From contig NZ_JAUTBF010000001.1 of NCBI RefSeq assembly GCF_030818955.1, positions 1,860,001 through 1,924,000 on the forward strand: DNA of 64,000 nucleotides, read 5' to 3'. Source of the stretch: Microbacterium trichothecenolyticum (GTDB lineage Bacteria > Actinomycetota > Actinomycetes > Actinomycetales > Microbacteriaceae). Under the pieces are notes generated by a model. The model saw nothing but the letters and a program-made list of their open reading frames with translations. It searched no databases and was not told the origin of the DNA. Positions 37,760 through 47,618 of the stretch are shown piece after piece (the first letter of the stretch is position 1; every line of letters starts with the position of its first letter). The position numbers and the translations under genes were made by a program.

Positions 37760-39235
37760 ATGAACACTGCCACCTCACTCATGGAGTCACCCCACCCGTC
37801 TACGAGGATCACCCCGCGCGAGACGGCGCGACGCCCACCGTGGCAGAGACGATATGCCCGGCTCGTCGCGTGCGTCGACGTCCTCGTCGTCATCGCGGCC
37901 GTCGCCGGCACGCAATTGTTCTGGTTGGGACCGCATCCGGTCGACGTCGCGTCCGCCCCCCTCGATTACTCGACGGTATCGGTCGGCGTGTGTACCGCCT
38001 GGCTCCTCGCGCTCGCCCTCTGGGGCACCCGGCAGCCCCGCGTCGTCGGTTACGGCGTCAGCGAGTACCGGCTGGTCCTCACCGCATCGACGCAGGTCTT
38101 CGGCATCGTGGCCATCGTCGCCTACCTGACCAGCACCGAGCTGTCCCGCGGATACTTCCTGCTGAGCTTGCCCGTCGGGTCCGTGGCCCTCATCATCGGA
38201 CGCCTCCTCTGCCGTCGATGGCTGGCCGCGAAAAGACGGTCCGGCTCGATGGGAACACGTGTCGTACTGGTGGGCGGGCCAGAGGAGAACGCCCGCGTCG
38301 CGACCGAGTTGGCCCGTCAGCCCGGTGCGGGACTCCGGGTCGTCGGCGTCCATACGCTCTCCCGCACGGCATCCGAATCGATGTGGAACGAAAACCAGGC
38401 GAACCTGCTCACGGCGCGGCTCCGAGAACTGGATGCGGATAGCGTCCTCGTCTCCGGAGGGACGCTCCTCGATGCGCGAGACATCCGACGCATCGGCTGG
38501 AGCCTGGACCCCGGCCGGCAGCACCTGATCGTCGCGGTCAACCTCACCGATGTCGCCGGCCCCCGGCTGCACACCCGCCCGGTGGCCGGGCTGCCGCTGG
38601 TACACATCGAGACGCCCCAGTATTCCGCCCGGCAGCGCGTCATGAAGCGGGCGTTCGACATCGTCGGCGCAGGCTCTCTCGTCCTCCTCCTGTCGCCTGT
38701 CTTCCTCGTCCTGGCCGCGCTCGTACGGGCGTCGGGACCGGGGCCGATCCTGTACCGCCAGGAGCGGGTCGGTCAGGGAGGCGTCCCCTTCGGGATGCTG
38801 AAGTTCCGCTCGATGGTCGACGGCGCAGATGCCCGCCTGCAGGACCTCCTGGCCGCTCAGGGGCGCAACGACACTCCGCTCTTCAAGGTCGAGAACGACC
38901 CGCGCATCACCCCCGTGGGCCGAGTGCTGCGGAAGTACTCCCTGGACGAGCTCCCGCAGCTCCTCAACGTCCTCGCCGGCCAGATGAGTCTCGTCGGTCC
39001 CCGCCCGCAGCGTGACGCCGAGGTGGAGTTCTACGACGACGACGCGCACCGACGCCTGATCGTGCGGCCCGGTATGAGCGGTCTCTGGCAGGTCAGCGGT
39101 CGCTCAGCGCTGGCGTGGGAAGACGCGATCCGCCTCGACCTCTTCTACGTCGAGAACTGGTCCCTCATCGGCGACCTGGTCATCCTCGCCCGCACCTTCA
39201 AAGCGGTCGTCGCCCCCGGTTCCACGGCACACTGA
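37760..39235 (+). CDS. Polyprenyl-phosphate sugar-1-phosphate transferase (EPS initiation), copy 2
   Basis: The 491-residue paralogue of the transferase at 27337 has the same plan. Five N-terminal helices, a Rossmann-like middle domain ([15 protein letters not shown]) and the catalytic domain are present. The catalytic domain contains [55 protein letters not shown] and [20 protein letters not shown]. The two share a long central block ([14 protein letters not shown]). The ATG at 37760 has a GGAG site. It ends at a strong bidirectional terminator facing the tyrosine autokinase. Confidence 0.92.
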   Translation: MNTATSLMESPHPSTRITPRETARRPPWQRRYARLVACVDVLVVIAAVAGTQLFWLGPHPVDVASAPLDYSTVSVGVCTAWLLALALWGTRQPRVVGYGVSEYRLVLTASTQVFGIVAIVAYLTSTELSRGYFLLSLPVGSVALIIGRLLCRRWLAAKRRSGSMGTRVVLVGGPEENARVATELARQPGAGLRVVGVHTLSRTASESMWNENQANLLTARLRELDADSVLVSGGTLLDARDIRRIGWSLDPGRQHLIVAVNLTDVAGPRLHTRPVAGLPLVHIETPQYSARQRVMKRAFDIVGAGSLVLLLSPVFLVLAALVRASGPGPILYRQERVGQGGVPFGMLKFRSMVDGADARLQDLLAAQGRNDTPLFKVENDPRITPVGRVLRKYSLDELPQLLNVLAGQMSLVGPRPQRDAEVEFYDDDAHRRLIVRPGMSGLWQVSGRSALAWEDAIRLDLFYVENWSLIGDLVILARTFKAVVAPGSTAH

Positions 39236-39241
39236 CGTCGC

Positions 39242-39285
39242 AACGACGAAGGCGCCGGTCCGCGAGGATCGGCGCCTTCGTCGTT
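39242..39285. terminator. Bidirectional terminator
   Basis: AACGACGAAGGCGCC and GGCGCCTTCGTCGTT form a 15-bp perfect stem with a 14-base loop between two convergent genes, the sugar transferase and the autokinase. A TTT follows on the plus strand. Confidence 0.85.
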
Positions 39286-39302
39286 TGGCGTTCAGGAAGG
39301 AA

Positions 39303-40955
39303 TCACGTGGAGCTGCGGCGACGTCGCGTCGCGACCTGTCCCCTCGCACCCTCGCCAGTCTGCGACGCTCGGACTTCATTCGTAGCCTCACCCACGGGGG
39401 TCGCCGTCGTCCTCCGCTGCGGAAGGGGGCGCAGAGCGCTGACGTTCTCAGCCGGCAGGTCGGCCGACCGGCGTCGCGGAGAGGATTCCGTCCCCGGTGC
39501 GTCCGTCGTCGAAACGCCCGATGCGCGCCGCCGCAGGCGCCACCGCGGTTTCCGGCTCGCCTCACGCGAGACGCCGTAGCCGTAATAGCCGCCGTACTGC
39601 ATCCCGTAGTAATTCGAGTCCGCCCCGCGCAAAGGCACGCGGTTGAGCACGATGCCGAGAATATGGCCACGAGTCTTGGTGATGTTCTGGGTCGCCCGGA
39701 CCAACATGTCGTCGGTGGTGCGGCCCGCGGTCACGACGACGACCGCTCCATCCGCCCAACTGGCGATCACCGCGGCGTCGGCGACCGCGAGCGTCGGAGG
39801 CGAGTCCACGATGACGATCAGGTCCTCTGCGAGTTTGTGAGCCAGCGCCTGCATGCGCTTGGACCCCACCATCTCGCTGGGGTTCGGGGGTGTCCGGCCC
39901 GCCGCGACGACGAAGAGTCGACCATGCTCGTCGACCTGGTGCGCGACCTGTTCGATCTGCGCGCGCCCGGCCAACACGTCGGAGAGCCCCACGTCGTCGG
40001 AGAATCCGAAGATCCCCCCGAGGACCGGGCGCCGCAGATCCGCGTCGACGAGGATGACCGACTGCCCCGTCGCCGCGATGCTCACGGCGAGGTTCGCAGC
40101 GGTGGTGGACTTGCCGTCACCCGGGAGCGGACTGGTGACGACCATGATCCGCGCCGGTCGATCGACGTCGACGTACTGCAGGTTGGTGCGCAGTTCCCGC
40201 ATCGCCTCCTTGTGCGCGAACGACCCGCGGCCATCGCGGATGTCGTCGAAGGAGAAGACGGCACGTCCGGCGGCCAGATCCTTGTCCACGGGCAGGACGC
40301 CGACGACCGACGCATCCACGGCCTGGGTGATATCGCTCGCCGAACGCAGCCGGCGATCGAACGCGCGACGCACCAGCGCGAAGATGACGCCGGCGATCAG
40401 ACCGGCGACCGCACCGAGCACCACGTTGAGTCGCACGTTCGGCGACGACGGCGCCGTCGGGAGGCGAGCGGAGTCCCCGGCGACCAAGCGCACCGCCCCC
40501 TGCGCACCGCTGCCGTGGGACTCCAGCTGATCGACCTGGGTCGTCATCGCCCGGATCCACGCCTCAGCGAGGTCGCGGGCGGATTCGGGGGTCGGTCCCG
40601 TGGCATCCACCCGCACGTTGACGGTGTCGATGGGGTTGGAGACCTTGACGCGCTGAACCAGGGCCTCCGGGCTGTCGGAGATTCCCAGGTCCTGTCGAGC
40701 GGTGTCGGCGACGCTGCGCCAGTAGCCCATGTCGATGAACGACTTGACCTTCGACAGCGCCAGCTGGTCGCCCGCCAGCGCCGCACCGGTCGACCCGTCA
40801 GACGTCACCGCGGCGACGTACCCGCTGGAGTCGGCCGTGTAGACCCGCGGCTGCGTGGCACTCCAGCCGAGACCCGCCAGTCCTCCCAAGATCGTCAGCG
40901 CCACGATGGGCTTCCAATAGGCGCGCAAGATGCGCATCACTCGCTGAATGTCCAC
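39303..40955 (-). CDS. Polysaccharide co-polymerase / tyrosine autokinase (Wzz-BY-kinase fusion)
   Basis: The 550-residue protein has an N-terminal Wzz domain between two helices (residues ~12-35 and ~180-200). A BY-kinase follows with Walker A PLPGDGKSTTAANLA, Walker A' ILVDADLRRPVL and Walker B LIVIVDSPP. A tyrosine cluster NYYGMQYGGYYGYG lies near residue 455. It sets EPS chain length through autophosphorylation. Unusually, the Tyr cluster is not at the end: about 90 basic, Ser/Arg-rich residues follow. GTG start at 40955. Confidence 0.92.
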   Translation of the reverse strand: MDIQRVMRILRAYWKPIVALTILGGLAGLGWSATQPRVYTADSSGYVAAVTSDGSTGAALAGDQLALSKVKSFIDMGYWRSVADTARQDLGISDSPEALVQRVKVSNPIDTVNVRVDATGPTPESARDLAEAWIRAMTTQVDQLESHGSGAQGAVRLVAGDSARLPTAPSSPNVRLNVVLGAVAGLIAGVIFALVRRAFDRRLRSASDITQAVDASVVGVLPVDKDLAAGRAVFSFDDIRDGRGSFAHKEAMRELRTNLQYVDVDRPARIMVVTSPLPGDGKSTTAANLAVSIAATGQSVILVDADLRRPVLGGIFGFSDDVGLSDVLAGRAQIEQVAHQVDEHGRLFVVAAGRTPPNPSEMVGSKRMQALAHKLAEDLIVIVDSPPTLAVADAAVIASWADGAVVVVTAGRTTDDMLVRATQNITKTRGHILGIVLNRVPLRGADSNYYGMQYGGYYGYGVSREASRKPRWRLRRRASGVSTTDAPGTESSPRRRSADLPAENVSALRPLPQRRTTATPVGEATNEVRASQTGEGARGQVATRRRRSST

Positions 40956-41263
40956 TCCGGGTCCGCCTTTCGCATGACACGACGGTGGGACCGTCGAGCC
41001 GCCCGAAGCATAGGCATACGCGGGCCAGACGGCCGCTCACCGACAACGGCGCCCGAGGCAGGCGAGAACGAGGACACGCCTCACACCGGCGCGAGCGGAG
41101 GGGTGATGCGCATGGGGTGAGAAGGGGATGATGACAGGGATGAAACTTGGCATTCCCGCCGAGATCGTCCGTTCATCACCCCCAAGATCATCTCTAAGCG
41201 GCCGAGACCTGGCCGCACCGACGAGCCTCCTCCCCTCCGAGGGGAAGCGCGCAGGAGTGGGAG
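40956..41263. other. Divergent intergenic region between autokinase and LuxR regulator
   Basis: About 308 bases. Both flanking genes start here, so promoters for each are expected. I recognise no gene, RNA or clear operator. Several GATG-rich short repeats occur around 41100-41150. Confidence 0.35.
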
Positions 41264-43741
41264 ATGACGATGTTGATTGATGTGGACACGCTGCCGGCCG
41301 GGGCCCGCGGGGCGCGACGCACCAGCCGTTTCTGGGCACCGAGGCCGGGGGCGATCGCCCACTTGCGGGACGCTCTGGCGAGCGACGTCGTCCTCGTTCG
41401 CGGACCCGCAGGGGTGGGCAAGACGTCTCTCCTGCGGCAGTTCGCGACCGCCTTGCACGATGACCTCGACCTGGGCGTCCAGCTCATCGACGGGAGCGTG
41501 ACCGCGCCCGCGGATCTCGACCGCGTCGCGCGGGCCTTCACCGAAGGTCCCTCGCGCCACGTGCTTCTCGTCGACAACCACATCGAGGGCGTCGGTGTGA
41601 CGTCGGATGACCTGCTCGACATGCTGCGCGCCGACGCGGAGCTGCGGATCGTCGTCGCCACGCGCTACGCGACCGGCATGGAGAGCCCCCTCGTCGCACT
41701 CGAGTTCGACGTGCACGTCGTGGCTCCCAACCATCTCCGCATGACGAGAGACGAACTGGCCCTCGTCCTCGAACTCAACGGGGTCGAAACCACCGAGGCC
41801 GCCACCGACGAGCTCGCCGAACACACCCACGGGTGGCCGGCTCTCGGCCAGCTCGCGAGTGCGCGATTGCGACTCGAGGGCATGCCGCTGCGCACCCGCG
41901 ACGAGGCGATCGCCGTGGCCGACTACGCGAGTGAAGCGCTGACCACCGACATGGAGGAACGCCTCGGCATCCCTGTCACCGACGAGGTCCGCCTGCTCGC
42001 TGTCGCCCCGTTCATCAACGCGGCCCTCGCCGACGCCATGGGGATCGACTCTCGCACCGGCTCGACAGCCGAGCTGCTCACGCAGCTTCAGCGAGCCGGA
42101 TTCGTGTGGCCGAGTTCGACACGGCTCGTGCTCGCCGAACCCATCCGGGAGCACTGGCTGCGCGATATCTCGGCCCGCGAGCCCGAGTTGGTGGCATCGG
42201 CCCGGGTCCGCCTGCTCGATCACCTCGTGTCCGCCGGCGAGTCCTTGCTCGCCGCCCAACTCGCGGCGGACGCCGACCAGTGGCAGACCCTGGCGTCGGT
42301 GCTGCGCACCTCCGCCCCGGAGATCTGGGCACGAGACGAGCACTCCTTCTCGCACTTGCTCGCACGTCTGCGAACGAGTGCGCAGACCGCCCCTCTCCCT
42401 GTCGAAGTGCTGCTCACCCTCGACCCCGAGACGGCGCAGTCGCCGGAGACCCCGGGACTCGTGGTCGGCGCGTTGAGCCGCCTTCCCGACGCCAAGACGG
42501 CCGCCGTGGGCAATCTCGAGGCGCTCACGCTACGCGTGAGCCTGTTGCGCGCGGCCGGGCGATTCGCGCTGGCCACCGAGTCCGCGTCGCTCCTGGTCGA
42601 CAATCTGCGACGCAACCGGGATCACGAGCCGATCGCGGCTGCCGAAGGGTGGTATCAAGCGGGGATGACGGCGTTCGCGATGGGCCGCCTCCGCGACGCG
42701 GCGCAGTTGTTGCGCCAAGCCGAAAGCCTCGCGCCACCGGCACGTCGGATCCGCGCGCGGGGAGCGATCGCCGTCATCGCGCTCCTCGAGGGCGATGTCC
42801 GAGGAGCTGCGAGCATTGTCGAGGAGGACCTCGACGACAGTTGGCTGTCGTCCCCCTGGGGAGAGGGGCTTCGCATCGCGCAGGCGTGGCTCCGACTGGA
42901 AGGCGGAGACGCGGCATCCGCACGCACCCTTCTCGACGCGATCCCCTCCACCCACGGGGCCCGCGAGCTCTGGCCGTATGCAGCGTCGATCCATGCCCTC
43001 GCCTTCCTGCTCTCGGGGGCGGCGTCCGACGCCTTGGGGCTGCTGCGCACGTGGGCGGTCCGGGCGCGCAGTACCCCACCGTCGCACTACCAGTCGACGC
43101 AGCTGCTGACCGCGCGTGCCAAGGTTCTCATCGCCTTGCGACAGGCGAGGAAAGCGCTCGCGCTCTTCGAAGGCCCCTTCGCGCTGTCGCCCGCGACGGC
43201 TCCGGCGATCGCGTTGTCACAGCTGTACGCCGGGCGCACGCACGATGCCTTCGTCATGAGCGTCAAATGGGGACTGCATCACGAGCCGGCTCCTCGCGCC
43301 GCCCTCGAGAGCCTCGTCGTCAGTGTGGTTGCAGACGTCCGGCTCAATGGCGTGACGGCGCACCGAACGGCTGCCCAACGCGCGGAGTCGCTCAGCCTGC
43401 GACACGACCTGTGGAGCCCGTGGAGCGCGGTGGCGCCGGAGGATCGGGCCCTGGTGCTGCAGATGCTGTCGCCGGCGGCCCGCGAACGCGTGACCGAGCT
43501 CTGCTCCTTCTTCGCGTCTTCGGTCAGTGTCCCGCACCTGACCAAGCGCGAACAGGTCGTCCTCGCTCACCTGACTCCGACATCGACCATCGCCGACATC
43601 GCCCGTGTTCTCGTGGTGTCACCGAACACCGTCAAGACGCAGTTGCAGAGTCTCTACCGCAAGCTCGAGGTGTCGGACAGGTCGAGTGCGATCCGGGCCG
43701 CTCACGCGTGGGGGCTGATCGAGACGGAGCCGGAGGCCTGA
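41264..43741 (+). CDS. Large LuxR-family ATPase regulator (LAL/MalT type)
   Basis: The 825-residue protein has an N-terminal STAND ATPase with Walker A RGPAGVGKTSLLRQF (residues ~45-58) and a Walker B-like HVLLVDNHIEG. A long helical repeat region follows (about 380-740), and a C-terminal LuxR HTH at residues ~760-815 (LTKREQVVLAHLTPTSTIAD; VSPNTVKTQLQSLYRKLEVS). This MalT-like design is activated by an inducer and ATP. It is divergent from the EPS autokinase, which suggests it regulates EPS. An ATG two codons downstream is possible. Confidence 0.88.
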   Translation: MTMLIDVDTLPAGARGARRTSRFWAPRPGAIAHLRDALASDVVLVRGPAGVGKTSLLRQFATALHDDLDLGVQLIDGSVTAPADLDRVARAFTEGPSRHVLLVDNHIEGVGVTSDDLLDMLRADAELRIVVATRYATGMESPLVALEFDVHVVAPNHLRMTRDELALVLELNGVETTEAATDELAEHTHGWPALGQLASARLRLEGMPLRTRDEAIAVADYASEALTTDMEERLGIPVTDEVRLLAVAPFINAALADAMGIDSRTGSTAELLTQLQRAGFVWPSSTRLVLAEPIREHWLRDISAREPELVASARVRLLDHLVSAGESLLAAQLAADADQWQTLASVLRTSAPEIWARDEHSFSHLLARLRTSAQTAPLPVEVLLTLDPETAQSPETPGLVVGALSRLPDAKTAAVGNLEALTLRVSLLRAAGRFALATESASLLVDNLRRNRDHEPIAAAEGWYQAGMTAFAMGRLRDAAQLLRQAESLAPPARRIRARGAIAVIALLEGDVRGAASIVEEDLDDSWLSSPWGEGLRIAQAWLRLEGGDAASARTLLDAIPSTHGARELWPYAASIHALAFLLSGAASDALGLLRTWAVRARSTPPSHYQSTQLLTARAKVLIALRQARKALALFEGPFALSPATAPAIALSQLYAGRTHDAFVMSVKWGLHHEPAPRAALESLVVSVVADVRLNGVTAHRTAAQRAESLSLRHDLWSPWSAVAPEDRALVLQMLSPAARERVTELCSFFASSVSVPHLTKREQVVLAHLTPTSTIADIARVLVVSPNTVKTQLQSLYRKLEVSDRSSAIRAAHAWGLIETEPEA

Positions 43742-43924
43742 TCACCGCTTGCGACGTCGCCCGCGCCCGATGAGGACGCGGGCGACGAACAGCACCACGA
43801 ACACCAGCACGACTCCCGGCACGGACAACGGCACGCCCGCGCCTTTCAGGACCGACAGCACGATGACCACGGCGAGCAGCGGGGCCACCCATGTCGCGAT
43901 CTGGCGGATTCGTCGGCGGTTCAC
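43742..43924 (-). CDS. Small two-helix membrane protein
   Basis: The 60-residue protein has two hydrophobic helices (WVAPLLAVVIVLSVL; VVLVFVVLFVARVLI) flanked by Arg/Lys clusters, consistent with a real small membrane protein. Its stop abuts the LuxR stop. GTG start. Function unknown. Confidence 0.6.
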   Translation of the reverse strand: MNRRRIRQIATWVAPLLAVVIVLSVLKGAGVPLSVPGVVLVFVVLFVARVLIGRGRRRKR

Positions 43925-43933
43925 GCGACTACG

Positions 43934-44662
43934 CTAACCGCTCGCGAGGTCTCCGCTGTCGGCCGCCGCAACGGACCCGCTGGAGCGGGCCGAGGTGAAG
44001 AGCGAGCGCTGATCGGATGCCACCTGCAAGCCGAAGATGCCGAACCACGCGATCGCGAGGGTCGCCGCTGTGAACTCGAGATTGCCACCGAGCACCGTGT
44101 CGCCGCGGAAGAGCGACAGCATGGCACCGGTGAACGAGGTGGCGCCGACGGCGGTGAGAGTGATGATGCTCCCGACCCTCATCCAGGGCCGGCGCCGCAA
44201 GACGGCCACCTGCGCCATCGCCACGATGGCCAAGACGAACCCGAGAACCGCGAACGAGATGTGCACGAGATCCTGAGGCCGCGCACCCGACGTGAAGGGA
44301 ACGGGGCACCCGGGAGAGCAGGTGACGACGGAGGCCACACCGAAACACAAGCCGCAGATGAGCAAGGTCGTGGCGACCGGCCACCCGGTGACGTAGCCCG
44401 CGCCGTGTGTCACCAGGGCACGGTCGACGAGCATCGCGGCGATCGCGAGCAGCAGGAGAGCCAGGTTGAACAGCGGCGCCGTGGCCATGCCGGTCGCGCC
44501 CAGCTGACTGACGTACTGCACGCTGGGGTCGAGGAGACGGCAGACCCAGATGAGCGCCGCGCTGACGAAGGCAGCAGATCCGCCTGCGACCGCCAACGTG
44601 GCGGACCGAGGCCGCCTCGTCGATAAACTGCCCGGCGTCGACCGATCGACGGTCTCTGTCAT
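43934..44662 (-). CDS. DUF998 family membrane protein
   Basis: The 242-residue protein has six to seven hydrophobic helices and a DUF998-like pattern: YVSQLGATGMATAPLFNLAL, a CSPGCPVPF loop with paired cysteines, and DLVHISFAVLGFVLAI. The ATG at 44662 is preferred over 44680 because GGAGGAG lies directly in front of it. It ends nine bases before the small membrane gene. Function unknown. Confidence 0.8.
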   Translation of the reverse strand: MTETVDRSTPGSLSTRRPRSATLAVAGGSAAFVSAALIWVCRLLDPSVQYVSQLGATGMATAPLFNLALLLLAIAAMLVDRALVTHGAGYVTGWPVATTLLICGLCFGVASVVTCSPGCPVPFTSGARPQDLVHISFAVLGFVLAIVAMAQVAVLRRRPWMRVGSIITLTAVGATSFTGAMLSLFRGDTVLGGNLEFTAATLAIAWFGIFGLQVASDQRSLFTSARSSGSVAAADSGDLASG

Positions 44663-45239
44663 CGACTCCTCCAGGCGCATCGGGGCCCGGCCACACTATC
44701 GCCTCCGCGGCTTCGCTCTCGCTGTCGAGGTGATCTGTCGTGTAGGTCGGGTGATTTCGGCCACTGCCGGTCGGTCCCCGGCGAACGGATGCCTGATGCT
44801 GGTGACCGCGGGCAGAGCGAGATCGTCGCCTGCGAGCCGGGGGGCCGCATTGCTGGATGTCCTCGCTCTGCCCGCACCTTCCTCGCCCGGCGATCAGGGT
44901 GGACGAAGCCGGTTGCACATCCCGGCGAGACGCGCTCCGCTTCGCCCACGGTCGCCCACGAAACCGGGCCATCGCTCGGGTGAAAAATCGTCGAATCGCG
45001 ACCGCCACGCAGAACCCCGTGCCATTGTCGGGATCGAGCGGTCGCCGAGTTGTTCTCCCCCAAGATCCAAACTCTTCCAGAGCGATCGCTCTCAGATGCG
45101 CGGTCTCACCGCCCACGGCACCCGGTCGGCGAGACCGCGCATCCCCTTTGAACCTCCCTCACGACATCGGCAGACGGCACGCCGATGCGGTTGAATCGGA
45201 GGGTGCCCAGACCCGGCACGACACCCCGAGGAGGACCGC
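44663..45239. other. Long intergenic region without recognisable gene
   Basis: About 575 bases between the DUF998 gene (minus) and the coiled-coil scaffold gene (plus). Open frames on both strands give Arg/Pro/Ser-rich low-complexity translations with no ribosome-binding site or domain. I see no tRNA, rRNA or repeat. It may contain the promoters of both neighbours and a decayed gene. Confidence 0.5.
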
Positions 45240-46637
45240 GTGACCGACGACAGCGCCGACCACGAGCACCACACCGTCGATCGCTCCGAGCAGCAGATGG
45301 CGGGATCCGATTCCCCCCTCGACGCGCTCCTGCAATCAGCGGAAGACGGCAGCGACGGAGCGCCGATCTTCCCGGTCGGCTTCCGCGGGTACGATCGCGA
45401 CGCGGTCGACGAAGCCGTGCGCGAGTTCGGCGACCGTTTGCGGCGCGCCACACAAGACGCCCACGACGCCAAGCTCCGCGCGGAGGCGATGTTCGCGCAG
45501 CAACGGGCGGAGCACGACGACGAGCTCGCCGAGATCGCCCGTCGCCACGCCGACGAGAGCGGCGAGTTGCAGAACCGACTGCGAGAGGCGTCGGCTCGTG
45601 CCGCCGAGGCGGAGACCCAGGTGTCCGCGCTGTCGAGCGAGTTCGCCGCACGCGGCGGAGAAGAGGCCGACTCGGTGCAGAGTCGCCAGCAGTTCGATGC
45701 GATCCTCCGCGTCGCCGAAGAGCAGGCCACCGTCCTCGTGCAGAACGCCGTGGGGCAAGCGGAGCGTCTCCTGGCCAGTGCCCACGATGAGGCGGCCTCC
45801 ATCCGAGAAGAGGCGGTGGCCGAGCAGACACGTCTGCGTGCCGAGGCGCAGCACGACGCCGACCAGGTACGACTCCGCATCGAGACCGAGTCGACCGCGC
45901 ACGCCGCTCGCCTCGAACGCGAAGGCGCGCATGCCGCCGAACGCGTGGCGCAGGCCGAACGCGAGGCCGTCGCCATCCGCACGGAGGCGGAGAAGGGCGC
46001 GGCGGCTCTGCGATCCATGGTGTCGCGCGAAACGGGAGAACTGCGGGCGAAGGCCGAGCGCGATGTACGCGAGATGACCGCACGGGTGCTCGAGTTCGAA
46101 GAGTCCCTCACACGACGCCAAGACGAAGCGCAGCAGGAGTTCCTCGTGCTGCACGATCAAGCCGTCGCTCACGCCGAGCGGATCACCTCCGATGCCAGCG
46201 AACAGGTCGCCTCGGCACTCGAGCACGCCCGTCGCATCAGCGCACGCGCAGACGACTACGAACGTCTCGCACGGGCACAGGCGCAACAGGTCGAGGCCGA
46301 CGCGCACCTGCGAGCAAGAGAGATCCTCGACGGTTCGCGAGAAAAGGCGCAACGCATCGCCGACACCATCACGACGCACGCGGCGACCGTTCTGCGTGAC
46401 GCGGAGGATCGCACGCGGGATCTGCGTTGGCAGCAGCAGCAGATGGGCAGCTTCATGGCCGAGATGCACGAGTTGCTGCGCGCTGTTCCGCGGGGCGGCG
46501 CGACAGGTCTCGACCTCGGCGACGACAAGACCTCGACCGCCGAGACACCGACCGAGGCGCGGGAGACGATTGAGGAGCACGTCGCGCACGACGAGGAGGC
46601 CAGCGTCTCCGCCCCAGACAGCGACGACCGCGGCTGA
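45240..46637 (+). CDS. DivIVA-like coiled-coil scaffold protein
   Basis: The 465-residue protein is nearly all coiled coil. A DivIVA/Wag31-like N-terminal segment (FPVGFRGYDRDAVDEAVREF, residues ~45-65) is followed by long Ala/Glu/Arg/Gln heptads to about residue 415 and an acidic tail. Such proteins (Scy, FilP and similar) organise polar growth in actinobacteria. The N-terminal sequence GFRGYDRDAVD suggests membrane-curvature binding. GTG start with a GAGGAGGA site. It is not in the dcw cluster, so it is an additional paralogue. Confidence 0.75.
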   Translation: MTDDSADHEHHTVDRSEQQMAGSDSPLDALLQSAEDGSDGAPIFPVGFRGYDRDAVDEAVREFGDRLRRATQDAHDAKLRAEAMFAQQRAEHDDELAEIARRHADESGELQNRLREASARAAEAETQVSALSSEFAARGGEEADSVQSRQQFDAILRVAEEQATVLVQNAVGQAERLLASAHDEAASIREEAVAEQTRLRAEAQHDADQVRLRIETESTAHAARLEREGAHAAERVAQAEREAVAIRTEAEKGAAALRSMVSRETGELRAKAERDVREMTARVLEFEESLTRRQDEAQQEFLVLHDQAVAHAERITSDASEQVASALEHARRISARADDYERLARAQAQQVEADAHLRAREILDGSREKAQRIADTITTHAATVLRDAEDRTRDLRWQQQQMGSFMAEMHELLRAVPRGGATGLDLGDDKTSTAETPTEARETIEEHVAHDEEASVSAPDSDDRG

Positions 46638-46678
46638 TTCCGGCCCCGCCGGGGGGCATCGGGACTAGCGTGGACGAC

Positions 46679-47611
46679 ATGCGTTCCGTCCACCTCGGGC
46701 CCTCCAGCATCCCCGTTCCCGCCGTCGTCGCCGGCATGATGCGAATCGACGGTCGGAGCGACGACGACGTTCGGAGCCTCTACCGAACCGCACGGGATGC
46801 GGGCATCGACTACTTCGACCACGCGGACATCTACGCGCGCGCGATGCACTCGGCGGAGCGTCGGTTCGCGGACGCACTACAGCTGAGTAACGCGGAACGG
46901 TCGGAGATCATCCTGCAGACCAAGGTGGGGATCGTCCGCGAGGGACCGTATTTCGACTTCTCTTACGACCATCTCGTCACTTCGGTGGAAGAGTCGTTGC
47001 GTGCGCTGCGGACGGATTACATCGATGTACTCCTCCTGCACCGCCCGGATGCGCTCGTCGAGCCCGACGAGGTCGCGCGGGCCTTCGACGACCTCGAGAC
47101 CGCCGGCAAGGTACGCGCCTTCGGTGTCTCGAACCACACTCCGCGCCAGATCGAGCTGCTGCGCACCGCCGTGCGCCAACCCCTCGTGACGAATCAGGTA
47201 CAGCTGTCCCTCGCGCACGCGCCCTTGATCGCGCAGGGTCTCGCTGCCAACATGCAGGACACGCCCCAGTCGGCCGTCCTCGACGGTGGAGGACTGATCG
47301 AGTACTGCCGGATCGAAGGCATCACCTTGCAGGCCTGGTCTCCGCTCCAGGGTGCGGGCGGCCGAGTGTTCCTCGACGACCCCGCCTACGCCGAGCTGAA
47401 CACGGTGATCGCCGAGATCGCCGACCGTTACGACGTGACTCCCCTGGGGATTGCGGTGGCGTGGATCACTCGCCACCCCGCAGGCATGCAAGTGGTCCTG
47501 GGAACGACGACCCCCTCGCGGATCCTCGATGCGGCAGCCGGCTCGGACGTCGACCTCACCCGCGCCGAGTGGTACGCGCTCGTACGCGCGGCCGGTTACA
47601 TCGTTCCCTGA
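46679..47611 (+). CDS. Aldo/keto reductase (YdhF-like)
   Basis: The 310-residue NADPH-dependent reductase has the AKR tetrad: Asp and Tyr in DYFDHADIYA, Lys in LQTKVGI and His in LLLHRPDA. The cofactor loop GTTTPSRI lies near the C-terminus. The ATG at 46679 is preferred over a GTG three codons upstream. Substrate not predictable. Confidence 0.9.
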   Translation: MRSVHLGPSSIPVPAVVAGMMRIDGRSDDDVRSLYRTARDAGIDYFDHADIYARAMHSAERRFADALQLSNAERSEIILQTKVGIVREGPYFDFSYDHLVTSVEESLRALRTDYIDVLLLHRPDALVEPDEVARAFDDLETAGKVRAFGVSNHTPRQIELLRTAVRQPLVTNQVQLSLAHAPLIAQGLAANMQDTPQSAVLDGGGLIEYCRIEGITLQAWSPLQGAGGRVFLDDPAYAELNTVIAEIADRYDVTPLGIAVAWITRHPAGMQVVLGTTTPSRILDAAAGSDVDLTRAEWYALVRAAGYIVP

Positions 47612-47618
47612 CCCGCCG

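Noticed and set aside
44663..45239. Frames of 134 and 214 residues in the long intergenic region
   Set aside because: Arg/Pro/Ser-rich translations without start signals or similarity. One of them also runs into the scaffold gene.
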